NCBI GenBank assembly: GCA_029268145.1
Contig: JAJUHA010000003.1
Coordinates: 1-64,000 of the forward strand
Length of the DNA: 64,000 nucleotides
Origin: Sphingomonadaceae bacterium
GTDB taxonomy: Bacteria > Pseudomonadota > Alphaproteobacteria > Sphingomonadales > Sphingomonadaceae
Direction: 5' to 3'
Position numbers and translations under genes: made by a program. Below, in pieces: positions 30,226 to 39,019 of this stretch (positions are counted from its first letter, which is position 1; the number at the start of each line of letters is the position of its first letter). The notes under the pieces were generated by a model that had not been told where the DNA came from, searched no databases, and was given only the letters and a program-made list of their open reading frames with translations.

Positions 30226-32124
30226 ATGACCACGCTCAGCTTCGGCGACTCCGACGGTGTCACCGGCGCCCCCACCATGGATGGCTTCATCGACCATGAC
30301 TTCATGGCAACCAATGAGCCAGGGGAGCCGGGCTACACCAACGGCTTCCGCCGCACCTTCGATGGCGGCACCCTCTCTCCCGTCATCCTCCAGGGTGTGC
30401 GCGTCGCCTCGGGTGACAGGCTCGTCATCGGCATCCTCGCCCGCCTCGACAACAGCTTCGACGCGAACGACCAGGTCATTCTGGCGCTGAAGCCAACGCC
30501 CGGTAGCGGGCAGGGCAGCGCCCGCATGCTCGTCATCCGGCCAGTCCTCGACGGCATCGGGGTCGAGCCCGGTGCCGGCACCGGCGCCAACCAGGTGAAG
30601 ACCAATGTCCTTCTCCCGGCGGCACGCTGGGATCTCTGGCGCGGCAACGCGACCGGCACCCCCTGGACCCAGCTGTCCTCCGGCCTTCCGGCCATCGACA
30701 TCCGCGTCCGCAGCTGGAAGCCCCAGCGCCCCGCCGGCAGCCCCGACGAGTGCGCCTGGAGCATCGAGGTCTCCGTGCCGCGCCTCGCCGGGGGGAATGC
30801 CAACTGGCTCGACCTTGCCGACGGCTTCGGCGCCTACGCCAACATCGTCCGGGTGAACCCCGAGATCGGCGACCTCCAGAACAGCTTCCCGGCCGGCGCC
30901 GAACTGACCGGCGCAGTCGGTCCCAACCTCGCCATCCCCGCCTGGGGCACCGCGCTCATTCCCGCGCTCCAGACCCCGCCCGGCAGCAACCCGGGTCTCG
31001 GCATCTCCTTCCCCAACGGCTGGCTTTCCATCGGCGTGCGTCCGCTCGGCGCCGGCGGCGCGCCGGGAAGCCAGATCCGCGGCTCCGGCAGCGCCGACAC
31101 CCGCGACAACGAGATCATGGCCGTCGTCCGCAACACGGGTCCGGCCGTCACCGGCATCCAGGCGACCTTCGCCTTCGCCAACTGGGGCCTCGGCGTCAGG
31201 TGGACCCCGCCGAAGACACTTGCCCCCAACCCGACCGCGCCATCGGCCAACATCGCCACCGGGACCGAGGCGACGCTTTCGACCGTCTGGACCCGCGCCC
31301 AGGTCTCGGCCGCCGGCTTCGCCGCCGCCACCCACCAATGCATGACAGCGACCCTGACGGCCTCGAGCAAGGTTAACTTCGTCCAGGTCGCGACCCGCCG
31401 CAACATGGACTTCGCAACCCTCTCGGCCATCGAACGCGACGCCGAAGTCAGCACCGAAGGCCTCCCCGACCCGCCCTCGGGCGGGGCCGAGCATGACATC
31501 ATCCTCCGAAGCTTTGCCCGCGAAATCCGCCTGTCCGACCTCGTCATGGCCCGGCCGGGCACGCTCGGCGCCGAACTCGTCGCCATCGCCTCGGCGACCC
31601 TCTCCGAGAGCAGCCGGAACATTCTCGACCAGTTCGATGTCAGCCCTGAGAACCTGTTCGCCGGCAAGGTCCCGGCGGCCGTGCGTCGCGAGCTTGCCGG
31701 CGCGCTCAAGGATCATGTCGCCATCGTCTGGCTGACCGAAGGGCTCCGGCGCACCGGCAACAGCCTGACCATTGCCGGCACCACCTACCCGAACCTTGCC
31801 TCCGAACTGGGCTCCTTCGGCTTCGTCGCCCACCATGTCGGCGCGGCGGACGCCTTCTCCTGGTCCATCTCCGGCCCCGGCCTCACCCGCATCGCGCCGG
31901 GCGTGCTGCGCCTGCGCGTCCGCCGGGGCGATCGGGTCATGCTTCGTGTCCGCCTTGCCATGGAGCCGGGCGGCCGTTCCGGTGACATCGCCGAACTGCC
32001 GAAGGATCCGGGCGACCAGCCCGGCGGCGGCTGGCACGACCACCGGCCGATGAAGCCGAAATGGTGGTGGCTCCTCGCCGGCATCGTCGGGCTTGCCGCG
32101 CTCCGCCGGCTGCTGAAGCGCTGA
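30226..32124 (+). CDS. CIS-associated protein with C-terminal membrane anchor
   Basis: 632 aa ORF; C-terminus MKPKWWWLLAGIVGLAALRRLLKR predicted TM plus basic tail. Confidence 0.68.
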   Translation: MTTLSFGDSDGVTGAPTMDGFIDHDFMATNEPGEPGYTNGFRRTFDGGTLSPVILQGVRVASGDRLVIGILARLDNSFDANDQVILALKPTPGSGQGSARMLVIRPVLDGIGVEPGAGTGANQVKTNVLLPAARWDLWRGNATGTPWTQLSSGLPAIDIRVRSWKPQRPAGSPDECAWSIEVSVPRLAGGNANWLDLADGFGAYANIVRVNPEIGDLQNSFPAGAELTGAVGPNLAIPAWGTALIPALQTPPGSNPGLGISFPNGWLSIGVRPLGAGGAPGSQIRGSGSADTRDNEIMAVVRNTGPAVTGIQATFAFANWGLGVRWTPPKTLAPNPTAPSANIATGTEATLSTVWTRAQVSAAGFAAATHQCMTATLTASSKVNFVQVATRRNMDFATLSAIERDAEVSTEGLPDPPSGGAEHDIILRSFAREIRLSDLVMARPGTLGAELVAIASATLSESSRNILDQFDVSPENLFAGKVPAAVRRELAGALKDHVAIVWLTEGLRRTGNSLTIAGTTYPNLASELGSFGFVAHHVGAADAFSWSISGPGLTRIAPGVLRLRVRRGDRVMLRVRLAMEPGGRSGDIAELPKDPGDQPGGGWHDHRPMKPKWWWLLAGIVGLAALRRLLKR

Positions 32125-32127
32125 GGC

Positions 32128-33795
32128 ATGGGCGCGGCGCTCGCGATCGGCCGGGCGCGCATGGTCGGCCCGGGCGCGGGGGAGGGGAGGGCGCTCCTCG
32201 CCCCTGCGCTCGAGGCCGTCCCGCTCGAGGCACTCGGCCTGCCGCCGGGTGCGCTCCTCCTCGTTCCCCGCCTCGCCTGCCCCCGCCCGCTCCGCGCAGG
32301 GCCCGCCCGTGCGGACTTCGCGGAGGGGCTGGGTCGCGCGCTGGCGGACGCATGCGCGCAGGCCGAGCGCGACCCGGTCACGGGACTCTCCGATCGTCCC
32401 CGCCTCTTCACTTCCGCCGCCGCCCATCGGGCCTGGCGGATCGGCGCCATGCAGGATGGCCTCGTCGCACCTGCCCATCACCCGCCCGCGCTCCGCCCGG
32501 CGACCGGAGCCGACCTGCGCGCCCTTCTCGCCGACGGCCACCTCCTTCCCGCGGTCCTCGCCCGCCTCACCGCTTCGGGTCGTGCCGCGCGCCTTCTCTC
32601 CTGCCTCACCCCGTCGGAGGTGGAGATCGCCACTGCCGCCCTCGCCCGCAGCTGGCCCCTGCCGCCGCAATGGCCGTCACTGCCGAGATTGCGCGAGGCT
32701 CCGGCCCTCCTCCCGACTTCGCCCCCACATCCGCTGGACCGGCTGCTCGAACAGGCTTCGGCGTCCGATCCTGCCATCGCCCACCTGGCACCGCCTTGCC
32801 GCATGCTGCTCCTCGCCGCGCTCGATGTTGCGCAGCATCCCGCCCGCATCCGCGACCGGCACTGGCTGGCGCGGCTCGCGCACCTCGCAACACCGGTGCC
32901 AGACCCTTCGCCGCCGTCTGCCCCTGGGACGTCAAGAGAGCGCGCTGGAAGCGGAGCCCCGACACCGGCAGGCCGGCCGCTTCCCGCCCCAGCCCCGGCG
33001 CCCCGGCGGATCCGTCGCTCCTCCACGGCCGATCCCGGGCAGACACGTCCGCAATCGCCGGCCCCTTCCGGCCCCATCGCCCCACGCCCGGCCGGTCCAT
33101 GCCCGGACGCCCAATCGCCAGCCGCTGCCCTCGCCGGGGTCAGGAGCCCACACGCCGGCCTGCTCTTCCTCCTCAACGCACTCGTCGCGCTCGGCCTCAC
33201 GCCGGGTCCCGCGCACCCGCGTGCACCGGGCGCGGCACCGCTCGCCTGTCTCGCCGCGCTGGGCCACGCCCTGTTCGGCGCGGGCTTCGCCGCCGATCCC
33301 CTCGCCGGCCTTGCCGCCGGCGCGATTGGTCCGCTGCCAGCGGTCAGGCCGGAACTGCTCGACCCGGCGCTTGCTGCCCGCGCGCTGCGGCGGACGGCCG
33401 CGCCGTGCCCGCTGCTCCTTCTCGGTCCCAACCGCCTCGTCCTCGCCGACCTCGGCGCAGTCCGCCGCCCTAATCCGGTCGTCGCCGCCCGCCGCCAGGC
33501 GCGCGCGCTCGGCGCACGGCTTCACCCCCATCCCTCCCCGGCACCTCCGCTGCCGCGTCGCGGTGCCGTTCGCCGCATGGCCGCGCTGGCGCGGCTGCTC
33601 CGACACCGGCTCGCCGCCGCCGGGGTCGCACCCCGGGATCTCCGCGTCCCCGGCACCCTCCACGGGTCCGACGATGCGCTCGATGTCCGCTTCGCCCTCG
33701 CCGACCTTCCCTTCGCCATCCGCGCTGCGGGGCTCGATCGCGACCCGGGCTTCCTGCCCCGCGCCGGCCTCACCGTCCGGTTCCATTTCGCCTGA
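32128..33795 (+). CDS. CIS-associated protein of unknown function (candidate tape-measure/accessory)
   Basis: ORF immediately upstream of ATPase; HAGLLFLLNALVALGL central motif and C-terminal FAIRAAGLDRDPGFLPRAGLTVRFHFA. Confidence 0.6.
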   Translation: MGAALAIGRARMVGPGAGEGRALLAPALEAVPLEALGLPPGALLLVPRLACPRPLRAGPARADFAEGLGRALADACAQAERDPVTGLSDRPRLFTSAAAHRAWRIGAMQDGLVAPAHHPPALRPATGADLRALLADGHLLPAVLARLTASGRAARLLSCLTPSEVEIATAALARSWPLPPQWPSLPRLREAPALLPTSPPHPLDRLLEQASASDPAIAHLAPPCRMLLLAALDVAQHPARIRDRHWLARLAHLATPVPDPSPPSAPGTSRERAGSGAPTPAGRPLPAPAPAPRRIRRSSTADPGQTRPQSPAPSGPIAPRPAGPCPDAQSPAAALAGVRSPHAGLLFLLNALVALGLTPGPAHPRAPGAAPLACLAALGHALFGAGFAADPLAGLAAGAIGPLPAVRPELLDPALAARALRRTAAPCPLLLLGPNRLVLADLGAVRRPNPVVAARRQARALGARLHPHPSPAPPLPRRGAVRRMAALARLLRHRLAAAGVAPRDLRVPGTLHGSDDALDVRFALADLPFAIRAAGLDRDPGFLPRAGLTVRFHFA

Positions 33796-33803
33796 GCCCG
33801 CCC

Positions 33804-35783
33804 ATGCCTCCGCTCCTCCCCACGCTGCCCGGTGACGCTGCCACCCACTTTCGCCTGGCCGCCGTCGGGCTCGTCCTCGACCTTGTCGAGCGGCAACCGG
33901 CGCTGGCCGAGGCGCTGCCGCAGCTCGAGGCCTATCGTGCCGAGGCTGCCCGGCTGCTCGGCCGGGCCGCACCCACCGCGGCGGACTTCGCCGACGCGCT
34001 TGCCGCGCATGCCGCGCAGCATCCGGCGCAGCCGCTCGCCCGGATCGCTGCCGCCCTTCCGACGCCTGGCGCCAGCCGGCTTCTCGTCGCGCTGGCCATG
34101 GTCGAGGAAGACCCGCTTCTCGGCCTCCTCTTCGAGCCCGAGGGCGGCCAGCCGACGGTCGGAGGCCTGACGGCAATGCTGCGCGCCAGCCCAGAGCCGG
34201 AGGCCGCGCTCGCGGTCCGTGCCGGCCTTGCGGATCTCGAGGCTGCCGGGCTCGTCCGTGGCTCGGGCCCGGATTTGCCGCGTGCGCTCCAGCCGATGCG
34301 CGTCGCAGGATCGGTGCTCGACCTTCTGCTCGGCCTCGGGCGGGCTGGTTCCGGCCTCATGCCCAGAGCGTCGCTGCCCGATCCGGCCGGCTGGATTGCG
34401 CCAGCGCCCGCCGCGCCCGCGCCGGTCGCCGTGGGCGCTGCCCTGGCGAGCGGCATGGCGCGCCTGCTGCTGCTGCGGGGTCCGTCCGGGAACGGCCGGT
34501 GCACCTTCGCCGCCATGGCTGCGCGCGCCGCGGGTCTCGGCCTCCTCGAGGTCGATCCCTCGGTGCTCGAGCAGCCGCAGGCGCTGCGCGAGGCGCAGGG
34601 TCTGGCGCTGGCCGCGGGCGCCATGCTTCGCGTCCGCCTTCCGGCCGGCGCCACCATGGCGCCGCCGCTTGCCCCGCACCCCTTCTGGCCGGGGCCGACG
34701 GCGGTCGTCGGCCCGGCAGATGCCGGGGTCGACCCGGCACCCGGCCAGACGCTCCTCACCATCGATCTGCCCCTGCCGGATGCCGCCGCCCGGCGCCGGC
34801 ACTGGCGCGCAGCCGGCACGCCGGGGCTTGCCCGGACCTGCGCGACGATGACGCTTGCATCGGGCGCGCTGCACCGCCTTGCTGCCAGCGCCGGGGCGGC
34901 AGCCGCGCTTGCCGGGCGAACCCGTCCCCGTGCCGAGGATGTCCGCGCTGCGCTTCGCGCCATGGCCGAGGCCCGGTTGGCCGGCCTTGCCGCCCGGGTC
35001 AGCCGGGATGCGCCACCCGAGCCGCTGTTCCTCGATCCCGAGACCCGACAGGACCTCGACCAGCTCGCCATGCGGATCCGCCTGCGCGAGCCCTTCGCTG
35101 CCACGGTCTCGGGAGCCAGGGGCTGCCGGGGCGTCGCTGCCCTGCTGGTCGGCCCGTCGGGCGCTGGCAAGACGCTCGCTGCCCGCCATCTCGCCCATGC
35201 GCTCGGCAAGGATCTGTTCCGCCTCGATCTCGCCGCGACCGTCAGCAAATACATCGGCGAGACCGAGAAGAATCTCGAGCGCGCGCTCGCCGCCGCCGAG
35301 GAGCTCGACATCCTGCTCCTCCTCGATGAGGGCGACGCGCTGCTTGCCAGCCGCACCGACATCGGCACCGCGCACGACCGCTACGCCAATCTCGAGACCA
35401 GCTATCTCCTCCAGCGGCTCGAGCGGTTCGAGGGCGTTCTCCTCGTCACCAGCAACGAGGCCGGTCGCATCGACAAGGCCTTCCTCCGCCGGTTCGACGC
35501 CCGCATCAGCTTCCGCGCCGCCGACGCGGTCCAGCGCGCCGCCATGCTCGACAGCCTGCTCGGGCCCCACCGGGTGTCGCCGGCCCTCATCGACGAGGTC
35601 GCCAGCCGCTGCACCCTCGCCGGCGGCGAGCTTCGGCTGGTCGCCGAGCGGGCGCGGCTGGCCGCGCTGGCAGCCGGGACCGACGTGCGTGACGACGCGC
35701 TCTTCGCCGCGGTCGCTGCCGCCTATCGCCAGAAGAACAGCCAGTCCCCGCTGAAGCCGGCGCTCGCCGTCGTGGGCGGCTGA
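33804..35783 (+). CDS. CIS-associated AAA+ ATPase (Pvc15/Afp15-like)
   Basis: [84 protein letters not shown]. Confidence 0.92.
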   Translation: MPPLLPTLPGDAATHFRLAAVGLVLDLVERQPALAEALPQLEAYRAEAARLLGRAAPTAADFADALAAHAAQHPAQPLARIAAALPTPGASRLLVALAMVEEDPLLGLLFEPEGGQPTVGGLTAMLRASPEPEAALAVRAGLADLEAAGLVRGSGPDLPRALQPMRVAGSVLDLLLGLGRAGSGLMPRASLPDPAGWIAPAPAAPAPVAVGAALASGMARLLLLRGPSGNGRCTFAAMAARAAGLGLLEVDPSVLEQPQALREAQGLALAAGAMLRVRLPAGATMAPPLAPHPFWPGPTAVVGPADAGVDPAPGQTLLTIDLPLPDAAARRRHWRAAGTPGLARTCATMTLASGALHRLAASAGAAAALAGRTRPRAEDVRAALRAMAEARLAGLAARVSRDAPPEPLFLDPETRQDLDQLAMRIRLREPFAATVSGARGCRGVAALLVGPSGAGKTLAARHLAHALGKDLFRLDLAATVSKYIGETEKNLERALAAAEELDILLLLDEGDALLASRTDIGTAHDRYANLETSYLLQRLERFEGVLLVTSNEAGRIDKAFLRRFDARISFRAADAVQRAAMLDSLLGPHRVSPALIDEVASRCTLAGGELRLVAERARLAALAAGTDVRDDALFAAVAAAYRQKNSQSPLKPALAVVGG

Positions 35784-38700
35784 TGGCTGCGCGCGCCCCT
35801 CCCGTCCCGGCTCCCGGCCCGACCCCCGGCCCGGCCCCGGTCCACGCCGTCTCGCGCCACGGCCGGGAACGGCTCCAGCCCAGGCTTCGCGTCACCCACC
35901 CGAACGATCCCGCCGAGCGCGAGGCCGACCGGATCGCGCAGGCCATCGGGCGCGAGGTGGGGACGCCCTCGCCACGGCTGCAGGCGGCGTCTCCCCTCCA
36001 GCGCAAGGCCGCAGCATCCGGCGCGCCCCCGCCGGCATCGGCTGCGCGGCTGCGCGCGGCGGCCCAGGGCGGCACGGCCCTGACGCCCGCCCAGCGCGCG
36101 ATGTTCGAGCCGCGCCTGCGCGCCGACCTCTCCGCCGTCCGCCTCCACACCGGCCCCGAGGCCGGGCGCCTCGCCGTCAGCCTTGGCGCCCGCGCGCTCA
36201 CCCACGGCCGCCACATCTTCTTTGCGCCGGGCGAGTACCGGCCCGAGACGCCCGAGGGGATCGAGCTCCTCGCCCACGAGCTCGTCCACACGGTCCAGCA
36301 GGGTGCAGCGCCCGCGGCCAGGGTGCAGCGCAAGCCTGCCGAACCGGTCCGCGAGCGCCTCTCCGCCGACAGCCTCGCCGGCTGGGGCCTTGCCGACCTC
36401 CTCTCCGGCCTCTCCGACCTCGCCCACGCCATCCCAGGCTACCGGATGCTCACCATCGTCCTTGGCGCGGACCCCATCACCGGCCGCGGCGTCGCCCGGA
36501 GCGCGGCCAACATCCTGCGCGCCCTGGTCGAGTTCCTCCCGGGCGGGGTCGTCATCACGCGCGTGCTCGATGCCCACGGGGTCTTCGACCGGATCGCCGC
36601 GCTCGCCTCGGCGGCACTCGGCTCGGTCGGCCTCTCCTCCGCGGGTCTGAGGGCCCTCCTCGACCAGTTCCTCGACACCGTCTCGTGGCGCGACGTCTTC
36701 GATCCCGCAGGCATCTGGCGCCGTGCCAGCCGGATCTTCGCAGGACCGGTCGATCGCCTGATCGCGGCCGGCCGTGCCCTTCTCGGCCAGATCCTTTCCA
36801 TCGTTCGCGAGGCGGTGCTGAAGCCGCTTGCCGCGCTTGCCGAGGGCACCGAGGGCTATGCGCTTCTGAAGGCCGTGCTCGGCTTCGATCCCGTGACCGG
36901 CGAGGCGGTACCCCGCACGGCCGAGACGCTCATCGCCCCGTTCCTGCGCATGATCGGCCAGGACGAGCTCTGGCAGAATCTCCAGCGCGCCAATGCCATC
37001 CCCCGCGCCTTCGCCTGGTTTTCGGGTGCGATGGCCGGCGTCGTCGCGCTCGTCCGCTCCATCCCGGGCCGCTTCCTGGCAGCCCTCGGCGAGCTTCAGA
37101 TCACCGATTTCCTCGTGCTGCCCCGTGCGTTCCTCCGGCTTGCCGGTGCCTTTGCCGGCTTCCTCGGCGCGTTCGCCAGCTTCGCCGGCTCGACCGTCCT
37201 CGATCTGCTGAAGATCATCGTCGAGGTCGTCGCCCCCGGCGTCATGCCCTACATCCAGCGCGCCGGCGCCGCCTTCCAGACCATCCTCCGCAATCCCGTC
37301 GGCTTCGTCTCCAACCTGGTGCGCGCCGGCCGCATGGGCTTCGAGCAGTTCGCCGGCCGCTTCCTCGCCCACCTGCGCGCCGCACTCGTCGGCTGGCTCA
37401 CCGGCACGCTTGGCGGCACGGGTGTCCATATCCCCCAGGCCTTCACCCTTCCCGAGATCCTGAGGTTCGTCCTCTCGGTCCTCGGCCTCACCTGGGCCCA
37501 GGTCAGGACGCGCCTCGTCCGCATCCTCGGCGAGGCCCCGGTCCGCGCGCTCGAGACCGGCTTCGCGCTCGTCCGCACGCTGGTCACGCAAGGCCCGGCC
37601 GCGACCTGGCAGGAGATCGTCGCGGCCGCCGGCAACCTGCGCGACATGGTGATCGAGCAGGTCATGGCCTTCGTGAAGAGCCGCGTCGTCGAGGCGGCCG
37701 TCACGAGGCTCGTCTCGATGCTCTCGCCCGCGGGCGCGCTCATCCAGGCGATCATCGCCATCTACAACACCGTCATGTTCTTCGTGGAGCGCCTCCGGCA
37801 GATCGCCCAGGTCGCGGCCGCCTTCATCGACTCGATCGCCGCAATCGCCGCGGGGTCGCTCGGCGCTGCCGCCAACCGGGTCGAGCAGACCATGGCCGGC
37901 CTCCTCACCCTCGTCATCAGCTTCCTCGCCCGCATCGCCGGCCTCGGGCGGGTGGCGGATGCCGTCACTGGCCTCATCCGCCGCGTCCGCGCGCCGATCG
38001 AGCGGGGCATCGACCGCGTCGTCCAGTGGATCGTCGCGCAGGCCCGCCGCGCCGGCCGCTTCATCGCCCAGGCCGGTGTCCCGCAGGACCCTGCCACCCG
38101 CCTGCGCCTCGCCTCCCGCGATTCGATTGCACTCGCACGCGCCCTGCGCGGCCGTGTCACCGCTCCCCTTCTGGAACGCGCCTTTTCCCTCCTGCGCACC
38201 CGTTATGGCCTTGCCTCGCTCACCGTCCGCCAGACGCCCGCCGGCTGGATGGCAACCGCCCGCATCAACCCCGAGCTCAGCTGGCGCGTTCCCCTTCCCG
38301 GAGAGACCGCGGGCACCGGCGGGATCAGCCGTGTCGCCACCGCGACCGGCCCCGGCGGTGTCGCGACGGCGGGCGTGATTGGGGAGGTCCGCCCCGGCAT
38401 CCGGCGCCGCGGCATGGAGCGGGCGCTTCCCGGCGCCGGCGACCTCACGGGCGATGCCGGCAACTATCTCGCAGGCTATCGCCGCGCCCATCTCTACGGC
38501 CCAGGCTTCGGTGACGAGACTGCGATTGGCCTCATGTACGCCTCCGTCGAGGTCAACAACGAGCTCCAGAGCCGCGGCGCCAAGTATGGGATTGAGGGCT
38601 ACACCCGGCAAATCCTCCAGCGGGTGCGCCAGCTGGGTGGCAGGCTCGCTGTCGAGGCGATTGCGACATCCTACCCTGACCCCCCGCCCGGCGTTCCCCG

Positions 38701-38923
38701 GCCGCTCGGCCAGCCGGTCCTCCACCGCGTCGTCTACACCTTCGTCGTCCTCGATGCGGCTGGCAACGAGATCCGCCTGCCGAGCGGGCGCCGTGCAACC
38801 GCCACGATCACCTGCGGACCACCCCTGCCTGGCGGTGCCGGTGGCCGGGGAACCCCGGCCACTGGTGGCCTGATGGAGCTCGATGCCTACATCGGTTCCC
38901 GCTCCACCCGTACCGGGCTCTAG
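35783..38923 (+). CDS. DUF4157 (eCIS core) protein with long helical region and putative C-terminal effector domain
   Basis: [63 protein letters not shown] with HELVH; C-terminal [35 protein letters not shown] domain. Confidence 0.88.
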   Translation: MAARAPPVPAPGPTPGPAPVHAVSRHGRERLQPRLRVTHPNDPAEREADRIAQAIGREVGTPSPRLQAASPLQRKAAASGAPPPASAARLRAAAQGGTALTPAQRAMFEPRLRADLSAVRLHTGPEAGRLAVSLGARALTHGRHIFFAPGEYRPETPEGIELLAHELVHTVQQGAAPAARVQRKPAEPVRERLSADSLAGWGLADLLSGLSDLAHAIPGYRMLTIVLGADPITGRGVARSAANILRALVEFLPGGVVITRVLDAHGVFDRIAALASAALGSVGLSSAGLRALLDQFLDTVSWRDVFDPAGIWRRASRIFAGPVDRLIAAGRALLGQILSIVREAVLKPLAALAEGTEGYALLKAVLGFDPVTGEAVPRTAETLIAPFLRMIGQDELWQNLQRANAIPRAFAWFSGAMAGVVALVRSIPGRFLAALGELQITDFLVLPRAFLRLAGAFAGFLGAFASFAGSTVLDLLKIIVEVVAPGVMPYIQRAGAAFQTILRNPVGFVSNLVRAGRMGFEQFAGRFLAHLRAALVGWLTGTLGGTGVHIPQAFTLPEILRFVLSVLGLTWAQVRTRLVRILGEAPVRALETGFALVRTLVTQGPAATWQEIVAAAGNLRDMVIEQVMAFVKSRVVEAAVTRLVSMLSPAGALIQAIIAIYNTVMFFVERLRQIAQVAAAFIDSIAAIAAGSLGAAANRVEQTMAGLLTLVISFLARIAGLGRVADAVTGLIRRVRAPIERGIDRVVQWIVAQARRAGRFIAQAGVPQDPATRLRLASRDSIALARALRGRVTAPLLERAFSLLRTRYGLASLTVRQTPAGWMATARINPELSWRVPLPGETAGTGGISRVATATGPGGVATAGVIGEVRPGIRRRGMERALPGAGDLTGDAGNYLAGYRRAHLYGPGFGDETAIGLMYASVEVNNELQSRGAKYGIEGYTRQILQRVRQLGGRLAVEAIATSYPDPPPGVPRPLGQPVLHRVVYTFVVLDAAGNEIRLPSGRRATATITCGPPLPGGAGGRGTPATGGLMELDAYIGSRSTRTGL

Positions 38924-39019
38924 CACCGTCTGCCCTCCGATCCACCCCGTCACACCCCGGCAACAAATCCGCAACCCCACCGCAACAGCCATTCGGCACA
39001 ACCCCTGCAGGTTCAAAAA

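Noticed and set aside
35723-39016. 1097-aa minus-strand ORF antisense to the DUF4157 gene
   Set aside because: Acidic Gly/Asp/Glu-rich shadow translation; the plus-strand product carries clear DUF4157 motifs.
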